A DNA stretch of 64,000 nucleotides from Leptobacterium sp964389205 (GTDB lineage Bacteria; Bacteroidota; Bacteroidia; Flavobacteriales; Flavobacteriaceae), in assembly GCA_964389205.1 (NCBI GenBank), contig CAYMDH010000002.1:62001-126000 (forward strand), given 5' to 3'. Within the stretch, counting starts at the first letter, position 1; every line of letters begins with the position of its first letter. Shown in pieces: positions 42,914-51,844 of this stretch. The notes under the pieces were generated by a model. The model searched no databases. It saw nothing but the letters and a program-made list of their open reading frames with translations, and was not told the origin of the DNA. The position numbers were made by a program, and so were the translations under genes.

Positions 42914-42925
42914 ATAATATCTTTG
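42895..42925 (+). promoter_or_regulatory. Predicted trhO promoter, partly built from the MITE end
   Basis: TTG at 42895-42897 lies in the right terminal repeat; TATCTTTG at 42918-42925 is an exact -7 box, 20 bases further. The start codon follows 34 bases later. Confidence 0.5.
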
Positions 42926-42959
42926 TAAAAAATTCTTTAACCTTAAAAGTACGTATAGC

Positions 42960-43997
42960 ATGCAACTGTACAATACATTGAGTTCTAAAGAAAGAGCAGC
43001 ACTTATTGAAGAAGCTGGTAAAGACCGTCTTACACTCTCTTTCTATAAATATCATCATATTAAAAACACTTCTATTTTTAGAAATCACCTCTTTCTCTCA
43101 TGGGACACAATGGAAGTTCTAGGAAGAATATACATTGCCAGCGAAGGCATTAATGCTCAATTATCTGTTCCGGCAGAAAACTTTGCTGTTTTCAAAGAAC
43201 ACTTAGACAGTATTGATTTTTTAAATGAAGTACGACTTAATATTGCTATAGAGCATAATAACATGGCTTTTTTAAAGCTAAAAGTAAAAGTTAGAGATAA
43301 AATTGTAGCCGATGGCCTGAATGATAAAACCTTTGATGTAACCAATAAGGGAGTTCATGTAAAAGCAGCTACATTTAATAAGCTTATTACAGATCCAGAC
43401 ACTATTCTGGTAGATATGCGTAATCATTATGAGAGCGAAATAGGACATTTTCAAAATGCAATCACACCCGATGTTGATACTTTTAGAGATTCATTACCTA
43501 TTATTGAAAAAGATTTAAAAGATCACAAAGAAGATAAAAAATTGGTAATGTATTGCACAGGAGGGATTAGGTGTGAAAAAGCAAGTGCTTATTTTAAACA
43601 TAAAGGTTTTAAAGAAGTCTATCAATTAGAAGGCGGTATTATAGAATATACGAGACAAATAAAAGATCAAGGATTAGAAAATAAATTTATAGGGAAAAAC
43701 TTTGTGTTTGATGAACGCAGGTCTGAAAGAATTTCAGACGATGTTATAGCAAATTGCCATCAATGTGGTAACCCTAGCGATCATCATGTAAATTGTGCCA
43801 ATGAAGCGTGTCACTTATTATTTATTCAATGTGAAAACTGTGCAAAGCAAATGAATAATTGTTGTTCAGACAATTGCAAAGAAATCGCAGCCTTGCCTTA
43901 TGAAGAACAGAAAGCGCTTAGAAAAGGAAAAGTTATCTCTAATAAGATTTTTAAAAAAGGACGCTCAGAAGTATTAAAATTTAAGAACTCTAATTAA
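42960..43997 (+). CDS. trhO: tRNA uridine(34) hydroxylase, rhodanese family (TrhO/YceA)
   Basis: 345 residues. The N-terminal ferredoxin-like domain contains WDTMEVLGRIYIASEGINAQ, the central rhodanese domain has VDMRNHYESEIGHF and the active-site loop CTGGIRCEKASAYF, and the C-terminus holds Cys-rich pairs (ANCHQCGNP, CENCAKQMNNCCSDNC) that probably bind zinc. The family hydroxylates U34 of certain tRNAs using oxygen and prephenate-derived cofactors in E. coli. Confidence 0.92.
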   Translation: MQLYNTLSSKERAALIEEAGKDRLTLSFYKYHHIKNTSIFRNHLFLSWDTMEVLGRIYIASEGINAQLSVPAENFAVFKEHLDSIDFLNEVRLNIAIEHNNMAFLKLKVKVRDKIVADGLNDKTFDVTNKGVHVKAATFNKLITDPDTILVDMRNHYESEIGHFQNAITPDVDTFRDSLPIIEKDLKDHKEDKKLVMYCTGGIRCEKASAYFKHKGFKEVYQLEGGIIEYTRQIKDQGLENKFIGKNFVFDERRSERISDDVIANCHQCGNPSDHHVNCANEACHLLFIQCENCAKQMNNCCSDNCKEIAALPYEEQKALRKGKVISNKIFKKGRSEVLKFKNSN

Positions 43998-44075
43998 ACT
44001 TATCTTGAATTTTTCTATTCCCTTCTAGTTAAATTTTTAGCGTATTTTCGGTTAAACACAAAAAGTCAAGATGAG
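43997..44075 (+). repeat. Dispersed repeat, copy B
   Basis: AACTTATCTTGA at 43997 and TCAAGATGAG ending at 44075 form near-complementary arms; 44040-44075 repeats 37931-37966 with three mismatches. It overlaps the trhO stop (43997). Copy A is in the same orientation, 6.1 kb upstream. Confidence 0.65.
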
Positions 44076-44189
44076 CTTATTGATTTTACATCTTAAGAAT
44101 TAATCTTATCTTTACTTTTTTAGAAATTTAGTATGAATCTTTATCAATGATGTATCTCTTTTTTATGTCATTGATTCAATATATAAAAT

Positions 44190-45353
44190 ATGGGGTGTAG
44201 CAGTTGTTCAACTGGAAAAGACGGACAGCCTCGCGGATGCAAGAATAATGGTACTTGCGGAACCGATGGATGTAATAAACTAACTGTCTTTGATTGGCTT
44301 TCCAATATGTCGCTTCCTTCAGGGCAAAAAATGTTTGATTGTGTTGAAGTTCGATTTAAAAATAGCAGAAAACTTTTTTTTAGAAATCCTGAAAATTTAA
44401 CCTTATCTATAGGAGATATTGTAGCAACAGAAGCTTCTCCAGGACACGATGTTGGGATTGTCACATTAACAGGAGAACTCGTTAAGGTGCAAATGAAAAA
44501 GAAGAAAGTAGATTGGAATGATGAAGAAATTTCAAAAATATATAGAAAAGCATCGCAACGAGATATAGACATTTGGTCAAAATCAAGAGATAGAGAAGAA
44601 AGCGTTCAAAAAAAATCAAGAGAGCTGGCTATATCACTTGGGTTGCAAATGAAAATATCTGATATTGAATTCCAAGGAGATGGTTCTAAGGCCACTTTTT
44701 ACTATACTGCAGAAGAGCGTGTAGATTTTAGACAGCTCATAAAAGAAATGGCAAAGGCTTTTGGTATTCGTATTGAGATGCGTCAAATAGGTTTTAGGCA
44801 AGAAGCAGCTAGATTGGGAGGAATTGGATCTTGTGGTAGAGAGCTATGCTGTTCTACATGGCTTACAGACTTTAGATCTGTAAATACCTCAGCAGCACGA
44901 TATCAACAACTTTCATTAAACCCTCAAAAGTTAGCAGGGCAATGTGGGAAATTAAAATGCTGTCTAAATTATGAGTTAGATGCTTATTTAGACGCCTTAC
45001 AACATTTCCCTAGAAATGACACTTATCTTTATACAGAAAAAGGGAAAGCTATTTGCCAAAAAACAGACATTTTCAAAGGTTTATTATGGTATACCTATGA
45101 AGATAATGGAATGAATTGGCATAAGCTTACTATAGATCAAGTGAATGAGATTATCATACTTAATAAAGAAAAAAAGAAGGTAACAGGTTTAGAAGAATAC
45201 GCTTCTGAATTGGAAGAAAATACTAAAAAAGAGTATGAAAACGTTGTAGGTCAAGACAGTTTAACTCGTTTTGATGCTCCTAAAAGGAAAAGTAAAAAAC
45301 GAAACAATAGAAGAAATAATAAACATAGAAATCAAAAAAAGAAAGTAAAATAA
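44190..45353 (+). CDS. ricT: PSP1-domain protein RicT (YaaT)
   Basis: 387 residues. The N-terminus is Cys-rich (MGCSSCSTGKDGQPRGC), followed by the PSP1 domain, FFRNPENLTLSIGDIVATEA to about residue 205, and LGGIGSCGRELCCSTWL with LAGQCGKLKCCLNYELD, which carries the iron-sulfur-type Cys pairs. In Bacillus RicT belongs to a complex with RicA and RicF that affects RNA maturation. The C-terminus is a basic Lys/Arg/Asn tail. The stop overlaps the gldH start by one base (TAATG). Confidence 0.88.
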   Translation: MGCSSCSTGKDGQPRGCKNNGTCGTDGCNKLTVFDWLSNMSLPSGQKMFDCVEVRFKNSRKLFFRNPENLTLSIGDIVATEASPGHDVGIVTLTGELVKVQMKKKKVDWNDEEISKIYRKASQRDIDIWSKSRDREESVQKKSRELAISLGLQMKISDIEFQGDGSKATFYYTAEERVDFRQLIKEMAKAFGIRIEMRQIGFRQEAARLGGIGSCGRELCCSTWLTDFRSVNTSAARYQQLSLNPQKLAGQCGKLKCCLNYELDAYLDALQHFPRNDTYLYTEKGKAICQKTDIFKGLLWYTYEDNGMNWHKLTIDQVNEIIILNKEKKKVTGLEEYASELEENTKKEYENVVGQDSLTRFDAPKRKSKKRNNRRNNKHRNQKKKVK

Positions 45354-45841
45354 TGTTTAGAAAATACATCCTTATACTAGTGAGCTTTATTTTTCTTATT
45401 TCTTGTGATTCTAAAAGTGTTTTTTCTGAATACAAATCTGTTTCAAATGGCTGGAGTAAAGAACAACTTTTAGACTTTTCTTTCTCTGCACCAGATACCA
45501 TTAATAAATACAATATTTTTATTGACTTAAGAAGTGATGAGAATTATAAATACAGTAATTTATTTCTTATTGTAAACATGAATTTTCCAAATGGAAACGT
45601 TGTAACAGACACCTTAGAATATCAAATGGCAAAACCTAATGGTGAATGGCTTGGAACAGGATTTAGCTCGTTAAAAGAAAATAAATTGTGGTATAAAGAT
45701 CATAAGGTTTTCCCAACTTCAGGAGTTTATAACGTCCAAATAGAGCATGCTATGCGTATAAATGGTACTATAGATGGTATTATTTCTTTAGAAGGAATTA
45801 AAGACGTAGGAATTAAAATTGAAAGTACATCAAACCAATAA
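45353..45841 (+). CDS. gldH: Gliding motility lipoprotein GldH
   Basis: 162 residues. Signal segment YILILVSFIFLISC, with Cys18 as the lipid-modified residue. The mature part has KNDE-rich beta pattern with LRSDENYKYSNLFLIVNMNF and ends GIKDVGIKIE. The family and its position between ricT and pbp1A are usual in Flavobacteria, where GldH is needed for gliding and the type IX system. Confidence 0.87.
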   Translation: MFRKYILILVSFIFLISCDSKSVFSEYKSVSNGWSKEQLLDFSFSAPDTINKYNIFIDLRSDENYKYSNLFLIVNMNFPNGNVVTDTLEYQMAKPNGEWLGTGFSSLKENKLWYKDHKVFPTSGVYNVQIEHAMRINGTIDGIISLEGIKDVGIKIESTSNQ

Positions 45842-45849
45842 AATACGAT

Positions 45850-48183
45850 ATGGCCAAAGTATCTAAGAACAAAAAAATAGTTAAAGGCAAAGGTTTTAGA
45901 AAATATATTCTTTGGTTTTGGAGATTATTCGGATTAGGTGTATTAGCTATTGTACTTGTTTTTTTATCGGCTTCTTGGGGCTTCTTGGGTAAGATGCCCA
46001 CTTTTGAAGCCTTAGAAAACCCAGAAACCAATTTAGCATCTGAAATTATTTCTTCAGATTTAAAAACTTTAGGGAAGTTTTATTTTAATGACAATAGAAC
46101 TCCAGTAGGTTATAATAATCTTTCAGAGCATTTAGTAAATGCATTAGTTGCTACTGAAGATGTTCGTTATTATAAACATTCAGGGATAGATGTAAGAGGA
46201 ACTTTAAGAGCAGTTGCTTTTTTAGGAAAAAAAGGAGGGGCGAGTACGATCACGCAACAATTGGCTAGACAGTTATTTGTAGGTGAGAAAGCAACAGGAT
46301 ATCAACGTTATTTTCAAAAAATAAAAGAGTGGGTCATTGCTACTAGGTTAGAAAGAAACTATACCAAGCAAGAGATCATGGCAATGTATTTTAATATCTA
46401 TGATTTTGGGAATAATGCAGATGGAATTCGTTCTGCAGCAAGAATATACTTTGGAAAAGAACCTAAAGAACTTAAAGTAGAAGAATCTGCAATGTTGGTA
46501 GGGATGTTAAAAAACTCTTCCTTATTTAACCCAAGAAAAGAATATAGAAAAGATACTGTTCAACATAGAAGAAATGTGGTATTAAAGCAAATGCAGAAAT
46601 ATAACTTTATTTCTAAAAGAGAGAAAGATTCTTTGCAACAATTACCGCTTAAAATGAACTTTACACCCGAAACTCATAATTTGGGAATTGCCACTTATTT
46701 TAGAGAATATCTAAGAGATAAGTTTTTACGTAATTGGATTAATGAAAACCCTAAAGAAGATGGTTCTAAGTATAACATTTCACTAGACGGTTTAAAGATC
46801 TACACCACTTTAGACTATAGAATGCAAACCTATGCAGAAGAAGCTGTTTCTGAACATATGTCCAGACTACAAGCAGAGTTTTTTGTTCAAAATACACCAA
46901 AACGTAATTCTACGGCTCCCTTTGTAGGGGTAACACCAGAAGAAATAGAAGGGATCTATTCTAGAGCAATGCGCCAATCTGAAAGATGGAGAGTCTTGAA
47001 GAAAAAAGGAAGAAGTAATAAAGAAATACGCGCATCATTTGATAAGAAAAGAGAGATGACTGTTTTTAGTTGGAAAGGAGATATAGATACCATTATGACC
47101 CCCTTAGACTCCATTAAATACTATAAGCACTTTTTAAGAACAGGAATGATGTCTATGGATCCAAGAACAGGTCATGTAAAAGCATGGGTAGGAGGTACAA
47201 ATTACAAGCATTTTAAGTACGATCAAGTAATACAAGGTGCAAGGCAGGCAGGTTCTACCTTCAAACCTTTTGTGTATGCTACTGCTATAGATCAACTTCA
47301 TTATACCCCTTGTGATTTATTCCCTGATACCCCCTATTGTATCCCTGCTGGGAAACATGGTAATGTAGAAGCATGGTGTCCAAAAAATTCTAGTGATGAA
47401 TATTCGCCAGAAATGAGAACACTTAAAAATGCATTGGCAAATTCTGTAAACACCATTACAGCACAATTAATGGATAAGGTAGGACCTCAACCAGTAGCGA
47501 GTTTGGCAAGAAAACTAGGAGTTACTTCAGAAATATTAGAAGTACCCTCTATTGCATTAGGAACACCAGATATAACCGTTTATGAAATGGTAGGTGCCTA
47601 TGGAGCTTTTGCAAATCAAGGAGTGTATGTAAAACCTGTAATGGTTACTAGAATTGAAGATAAAAATGGTACTATCTTATACGAATATATTCCAGAAACC
47701 AGAGATGTTTTAAGTAAAGAAGCAGCCTACACAACTGTAAACTTAATGCAAGGGGTTACAGAAGCTGGATCTGGGGGAAGATTAAGACATAACTTTGCAG
47801 CAAATCAAACGGTTTATAAAGAAATTATTACGGGGTATCCTTATGAACTTACCAATCCTATAGCAGGAAAAACAGGAACAACACAAAATCAAAGTGATGG
47901 TTGGTTTATGGGCATGGTACCAAACCTAGTTACTGGTGTCTGGGTTGGTGGAGATGACAGGGCAACACATTTCAAATCAATTACCTATGGACAAGGAGCC
48001 AGTATGGCTTTGCCTATTTGGGGATTATATATGAAAAAGTGTTATGCAGATGCAGACTTAGGAGTTTCTAAGGATGAATTTGAGAAACCTGAAAATTTTG
48101 ATCTAGAAGGAGATTGTAGTAAGGTAAATAGAGATACTGATATAAATTTAGACGAAGACGCTGAAGAAGAGCTTGATTTCTAG
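45850..48183 (+). CDS. Class A penicillin-binding protein (PBP1A)
   Basis: 777 residues. A membrane helix at about 22-45 leads to the glycosyltransferase domain (EDVRYYKHSGIDVRG with its catalytic Glu, and GGASTITQQLARQLF). The transpeptidase domain carries SxxK in GSTFKPF, the SVN motif in NALANSVNTITAQL, and KTGTTQ. It polymerises and cross-links peptidoglycan. The Asp/Glu-rich C-terminal tail (DINLDEDAEEELDF) is usual in this group. It is convergent with the dioxygenase gene. Confidence 0.93.
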   Translation: MAKVSKNKKIVKGKGFRKYILWFWRLFGLGVLAIVLVFLSASWGFLGKMPTFEALENPETNLASEIISSDLKTLGKFYFNDNRTPVGYNNLSEHLVNALVATEDVRYYKHSGIDVRGTLRAVAFLGKKGGASTITQQLARQLFVGEKATGYQRYFQKIKEWVIATRLERNYTKQEIMAMYFNIYDFGNNADGIRSAARIYFGKEPKELKVEESAMLVGMLKNSSLFNPRKEYRKDTVQHRRNVVLKQMQKYNFISKREKDSLQQLPLKMNFTPETHNLGIATYFREYLRDKFLRNWINENPKEDGSKYNISLDGLKIYTTLDYRMQTYAEEAVSEHMSRLQAEFFVQNTPKRNSTAPFVGVTPEEIEGIYSRAMRQSERWRVLKKKGRSNKEIRASFDKKREMTVFSWKGDIDTIMTPLDSIKYYKHFLRTGMMSMDPRTGHVKAWVGGTNYKHFKYDQVIQGARQAGSTFKPFVYATAIDQLHYTPCDLFPDTPYCIPAGKHGNVEAWCPKNSSDEYSPEMRTLKNALANSVNTITAQLMDKVGPQPVASLARKLGVTSEILEVPSIALGTPDITVYEMVGAYGAFANQGVYVKPVMVTRIEDKNGTILYEYIPETRDVLSKEAAYTTVNLMQGVTEAGSGGRLRHNFAANQTVYKEIITGYPYELTNPIAGKTGTTQNQSDGWFMGMVPNLVTGVWVGGDDRATHFKSITYGQGASMALPIWGLYMKKCYADADLGVSKDEFEKPENFDLEGDCSKVNRDTDINLDEDAEEELDF

Positions 48184-48200
48184 AAAATAATTGAAACGTT

Positions 48201-49151
48201 TCACCATTTTTTAAAACCCAATAGCTTCTCTCCCAAAGCAGATAATTTAGCAGTTTTATATTTGATTTGCTCCCAATTTCGCGGATCTCCTGGAAATGCA
48301 TACCCCTCTGGTGCAACTCTATTTTTCCAGGAATGAGTACGCCAATTACGCAATTTTTCATTTTCTTCCTCTGCAGGCATCATAGAAATGTATTGGGCAA
48401 TACGAACTTTATTTTTGGAAAGATTTGGACGAATACCATGAGGTAAGCAACTGTTAAAAATCAATAAATCACCAGCTTCCATAGCCACTTTAACAAGTTT
48501 ATCTTTTAACTTAGATACATCCGGTTTAAATCGATCTCTATCTTTTGGTTGTGTTTGTTTCCATGTATCATAGTTTCTAAAAAGCCAGGGAATGCATTGA
48601 AACCCTCCCATATTTTCATCTGTTTGATCAGAAAGCGCTAAAACTCCTTGCACATTTTGTGGCTTGGTTTCTGGATCGTAATCCCAATGAATAAAACCCT
48701 TATATTCATATCCTTCTCGAATAGGAAAATTTAGGTTGGCTCGATCGATAGTAACCCATAGTTTTTCTGTTCCCCAAACATCTGAAAAAGCTTCATAAAC
48801 TCTTTTAGTTTGTCTATTATCCCATAAATATTGATGATTGTATACCTCTACCATTCCTGTGCCAGCCAACTCTTTCATCTTCATTTCTGCACGTGCTTCT
48901 GTATACCATGTAGAAAGCTCTTCCTTGTTCTTTTCTTCAAATTCCCAGAGAAAGTTTGCGGTAACTTCTGCTTGTTTTTTAGGAATCGCATTTTTAATAA
49001 CGATATAACCATTTTCTATCCAAAAAATCCAATCATCGTCACTTAATATCTTAAGAGGTTTATTATTGGATCGATTATTTAATTTTATTGCGCTGCTTTT
49101 GGCAGTAGATGGGTTTCCAGGGATATCTTTATGGTTATTGTTTGTATTCAT
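48201..49151 (-). CDS. Phytanoyl-CoA dioxygenase family protein
   Basis: 316 residues. The iron-binding triad of the PhyH family is visible: GFIHWDYDP (His and Asp) and the distal His in CLPHGIRPNLSKNKVRIAQY, which also supplies the Arg for 2-oxoglutarate. Members oxidise small hydrophobic acids or amino-acid-like compounds; here the substrate is unknown. The extended N-terminus (about 40 polar residues) is not part of the fold. Confidence 0.85.
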   Translation of the reverse strand: MNTNNNHKDIPGNPSTAKSSAIKLNNRSNNKPLKILSDDDWIFWIENGYIVIKNAIPKKQAEVTANFLWEFEEKNKEELSTWYTEARAEMKMKELAGTGMVEVYNHQYLWDNRQTKRVYEAFSDVWGTEKLWVTIDRANLNFPIREGYEYKGFIHWDYDPETKPQNVQGVLALSDQTDENMGGFQCIPWLFRNYDTWKQTQPKDRDRFKPDVSKLKDKLVKVAMEAGDLLIFNSCLPHGIRPNLSKNKVRIAQYISMMPAEEENEKLRNWRTHSWKNRVAPEGYAFPGDPRNWEQIKYKTAKLSALGEKLLGFKKW

Positions 49152-49606
49152 AATAAATTCATTTAAAAATTTTAAAAAGAAGATTCTTAAAATTAGGATT
49201 AATTTAAGTTTTCCTTCATTGTATTTAAAAAAAATGTCAATTCGAATGATTTTTAGGATAGATTTTTGAAAAAATCAAACAGACGTTTTATAAAGTAAAA
49301 ATATATGGGAATAGTTTACACTTTCAAATATTCAATTTCTTTATTATGTTCATTTTGCCTTGATGCAAAATGAACATAATGTATATTTTTGAATTAGAAA
49401 TATTCGATATTTAAAAATAAAGATGGATATAAGAAAGCAGATTCAAGTAATAAATAAACCATAAATTAAGTTTATAAAAAATCAAATTTTTTCAATCGTA
49501 CTACTATTCATAAAAATAGCGCCTTTATAAAGAACCCTTAAATTTTTATAAAAGATGTAATGCTTCTTCTAGAATTTTGTAATTTTCAATTTCAAAATTG
49601 GTATCA
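49152..49606. other. Intergenic region with a perfect 16-bp inverted repeat
   Basis: About 455 AT-rich bases between the divergent dioxygenase and CoA-transferase genes. Arms 49343-49358 and 49365-49380 (ATTATGTTCATTTTGC and its complement) flank the six-base loop CTTGAT. No T-run follows on either side, so an operator or a protein-binding site is more likely than a terminator. Nothing else was found. Confidence 0.6.
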
Positions 49607-50308
49607 ATGATTAATAAAAAAGTAGCCTCGGTTCATGAAGCATTAATTGGCGTTAAAGATAAAATGACATTTATGTTAGGAGGTTTTGGACTTTGTGGAA
49701 TTCCTGAAAACAGTATTGCAGAACTTGTAAAGCTAGGGGTAAAAGATGTAAGCTGTATTTCTAATAATGCAGGAGTCGATGATTTTGGATTAGGCTTATT
49801 ATTACAGAATCATCAGATAAAAAAAATGACTTCTTCTTATGTAGGCGAAAATGACGAATTTGAACGCCAAATGCTAAGTGGAGAATTAGAAGTTGAATTG
49901 ATCCCTCAAGGAACCTTAGCAGAGCGCTGTAGAGCTGCACAAGGAGGCTTCCCGGCCTTTTATACGCCTGCAGGTTATGGAACTGAAGTTGCAGAAGGAA
50001 AAGAAACCAGAGAGTTTAATGGGAAAATGTATGTTCTCGAAGAAGCTTTTAAAGCAGATTTTGCTTTTGTAAAAGCCTGGAAAGGAGATGAAGCAGGAAA
50101 TTTAATATTTAAAGGAACTGCAAGAAATTTTAATCCTTGTATGTGTGGTGCAGCAAAAATAACGGTTGCTGAGGTTGAAGAATTGGTGCCTGCTGGAACT
50201 CTAGATCCAGATCATATTCATGTTCCAGGAATTTTTGTTCAGCGTATTTTTCAAGGAGAAAAATTTGAAAAGAGAATTGAACAGCGTACGGTTAGGAAAA
50301 GAGATTAA
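49607..50308 (+). CDS. scoA: 3-oxoacid CoA-transferase subunit A
   Basis: 233 residues from the ATG at 49607 (MINKKVASVHEALIGVKD), the standard length; an upstream TTG would add three residues. GGFGLCGIPENS is the glycine-rich CoA-binding block, and TPAGYGTEVAEGKETREF and KAWKGDEAGNLIFKGTARNF are also family blocks. With subunit B it moves CoA between acetoacetate and succinate, in use of ketone bodies and acetoacetate. Confidence 0.94.
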   Translation: MINKKVASVHEALIGVKDKMTFMLGGFGLCGIPENSIAELVKLGVKDVSCISNNAGVDDFGLGLLLQNHQIKKMTSSYVGENDEFERQMLSGELEVELIPQGTLAERCRAAQGGFPAFYTPAGYGTEVAEGKETREFNGKMYVLEEAFKADFAFVKAWKGDEAGNLIFKGTARNFNPCMCGAAKITVAEVEELVPAGTLDPDHIHVPGIFVQRIFQGEKFEKRIEQRTVRKRD

Positions 50309-50348
50309 TAGTTTAATTTGAAGATTTGAAAATCATTTTAATTTGAAA

Positions 50349-50699
50349 ATGAGAAATGACAAGAAAAATATAATAGTTGAATTAACCTTTGATTTTGCTT
50401 TAAGAATAATTGAATTTTCAGAGTACCTAAGAGAATTAAAGAAGTTTGAAATGTCTTCTCAAGTTTTTAGAAGTGGGACTTCAATTGGAGCTAATATAAG
50501 GGAAGCTCAAAATGCTGAAAGTAAGGCAGGTTTTATTCATAAATTCAAGATTTCTGCAAAAGAAGCTGATGAGTTAATCTATTGGTTGAAGCTTTGTGAA
50601 GAGTCTAAACATTATCCTAATCCACCAGAGAATAGTTTAAAAGAGTTAGAATCTATTACAAAGATTATTTCCAAAATTATATCATCCAGTAAAAAGTAA
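50349..50699 (+). CDS. Four-helix bundle protein (S23 / 23S rRNA intervening-sequence family)
   Basis: 116 residues from the ATG at 50349. The sequence shows FDFALRIIEFSEYLRE, SSQVFRSGTSIGANIREAQ and ISAKEADELIYWLKLCEE, the four-helix bundle family that was first found inside intervening sequences of 23S rRNA and now occurs at many chromosomal sites. It lies between the two CoA-transferase subunit genes, an unusual place, and is followed by a tandem repeat. Confidence 0.93.
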   Translation: MRNDKKNIIVELTFDFALRIIEFSEYLRELKKFEMSSQVFRSGTSIGANIREAQNAESKAGFIHKFKISAKEADELIYWLKLCEESKHYPNPPENSLKELESITKIISKIISSSKK

Positions 50700-50700
50700 T

Positions 50701-50764
50701 TAACACATCATCAAAATAACACATCATCAAAATAACACATCATCAAATTAACACATTATCAAAT
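50701..50764 (+). repeat. 4 x 16-bp tandem repeat upstream of scoB
   Basis: Units at 50701-50716, 50717-50732, 50733-50748 and 50749-50764 (TAACACATCATCAAAA, with a T for the last A in units 3 and 4 and one C-to-T change in unit 4). The start codon of scoB follows seven bases later, so copy number changes could alter its translation. Confidence 0.95.
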
Positions 50765-50770
50765 TATAGT

Positions 50771-51424
50771 ATGTTAGATAAAAACGGAATTGCAAAAAGA
50801 ATTGCCAAAGAACTTAAAGACAAATACTTTGTTAACCTAGGAATTGGCATACCTACTTTAGTAGCTAATTATATTCCAGAGGGTATCGAGGTAGAGTTTC
50901 AAAGCGAAAACGGTGTTCTGGGAATGGGGCCTTTCCCATTTGAAGGAGAAGAAGATGCCGATATTATAAATGCAGGAAAACAAACTATAACTACTCTTCC
51001 TGGAGCCTCTTTTTTTGATTCTGCAACCAGTTTTGGAATGATTAGAGGGCAACATGTAGACCTGACTATTTTAGGTGCTATGGAAGTTTCTGAGAGCGGA
51101 GATATAGCAAATTGGAAAATACCTGGAAAAATGGTAAAAGGTATGGGAGGTGCTATGGATTTAGTAGCATCTGCAGAAAATATAATTGTAGCTATGATGC
51201 ATACCAATAGAGCAGGTGAATCAAAGTTGTTAAAGAAATGTAGTTTACCACTAACAGGAGTTCGCTGTGTAAAGAAAATAGTTACAAATTTAGCAGTACT
51301 TGAAGTTACAAACCAAGGATTTAAACTTTTGGAAAGAGCTCCGGGAGTTTCTGTAGAAGAAATTCAAAAAGCAACAGAAGGAACCTTGCTTATTGAAGGA
51401 GATATTCCTGAGATGAGTATTTAA
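50771..51424 (+). CDS. scoB: 3-oxoacid CoA-transferase subunit B
   Basis: 217 residues. The catalytic Glu lies in the SENGVLGMGP motif near residue 45; NLGIGIPTLVANY precedes it and LTGVRCVKKIVTNLAVLEV follows. Together with subunit A it makes the active enzyme. The gene is separated from scoA by 460 bases that hold the four-helix bundle gene and the tandem repeat, an uncommon interruption of the pair. Confidence 0.94.
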   Translation: MLDKNGIAKRIAKELKDKYFVNLGIGIPTLVANYIPEGIEVEFQSENGVLGMGPFPFEGEEDADIINAGKQTITTLPGASFFDSATSFGMIRGQHVDLTILGAMEVSESGDIANWKIPGKMVKGMGGAMDLVASAENIIVAMMHTNRAGESKLLKKCSLPLTGVRCVKKIVTNLAVLEVTNQGFKLLERAPGVSVEEIQKATEGTLLIEGDIPEMSI

Positions 51425-51432
51425 AAAAGAGA

Positions 51433-51579
51433 ATGAAGAAATACATCGTATGGTTCTTTTTTCTAAATTTTATTAATGTTAAGAATCAAGATAAGAATAC
51501 AATGAGTATTACTAGAGGTATTGATTATATTCAAAATGAAGATTTTCCAGAAAAAAAGGTGAGTTTTCTATGTTATTAA
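51433..51579 (+). CDS. Short hypothetical protein, possible gene fragment
   Basis: 48 codons starting nine bases after scoB. The N-terminus (MKKYIVWFFFLNFINV) resembles a signal sequence, and the remaining 30 residues are polar and end abruptly at a perfect palindrome. It may be the 5' remnant of a secreted-protein gene; I recognise no family. Confidence 0.3.
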   Translation: MKKYIVWFFFLNFINVKNQDKNTMSITRGIDYIQNEDFPEKKVSFLCY

Positions 51580-51596
51580 CAATTAATTGTTAATAA
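51573..51596. repeat. Perfect 24-bp palindrome
   Basis: TTATTAACAATT at 51573-51584 is followed directly by its complement at 51585-51596. It has no loop and covers the stop codon of the short frame before it. It could be an operator or a recombination site. Confidence 0.6.
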
Positions 51597-51627
51597 AACA
51601 TGTATTTCATCGATTTTTTAAATCTTT

Positions 51628-51660
51628 TTGTCGGGTATATGAAATAATTATATATGTTTG
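51628..51660 (+). promoter_or_regulatory. Predicted promoter of the small gene at 51692
   Basis: TTG at 51628-51630 and TATGTTTG at 51653-51660, spaced 22 bases apart, fit the Bacteroidetes pattern. The next ATG lies 31 bases downstream. Confidence 0.5.
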
Positions 51661-51691
51661 ACGATAGTAAAGTCCCAAAACTTACTGATTT

Positions 51692-51844
51692 ATGAAATCT
51701 AAATTACACTTAAATTCAACAAAGTTGAATCAAGACTTAACCGAAATAAAAGAAAAAATTAATTCTTTTCAAGATAGCTGTATTTCAACTTTACAATTTA
51801 CCAAAAGCATTTTTTTAGTTACTAAAAAAGTACTTATGTTATAA
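51692..51844 (+). CDS. Small hypothetical protein (50 residues)
   Basis: 50 codons beginning MKSKLHLNSTKLNQDL. The first half is helical and charged (LTEIKEKINSFQDSC), the second half weakly hydrophobic (SIFLVTKKVLML). A good promoter match lies just upstream. No family is recognised. The ATG is unambiguous, but short length leaves the call uncertain. Confidence 0.35.
   Translation: MKSKLHLNSTKLNQDLTEIKEKINSFQDSCISTLQFTKSIFLVTKKVLML

Noticed and set aside
48831..49269. Two forward frames inside and upstream of the PhyH gene
   Set aside because: Antisense to a conserved gene and composed of Cys/Phe-rich shadow sequence.
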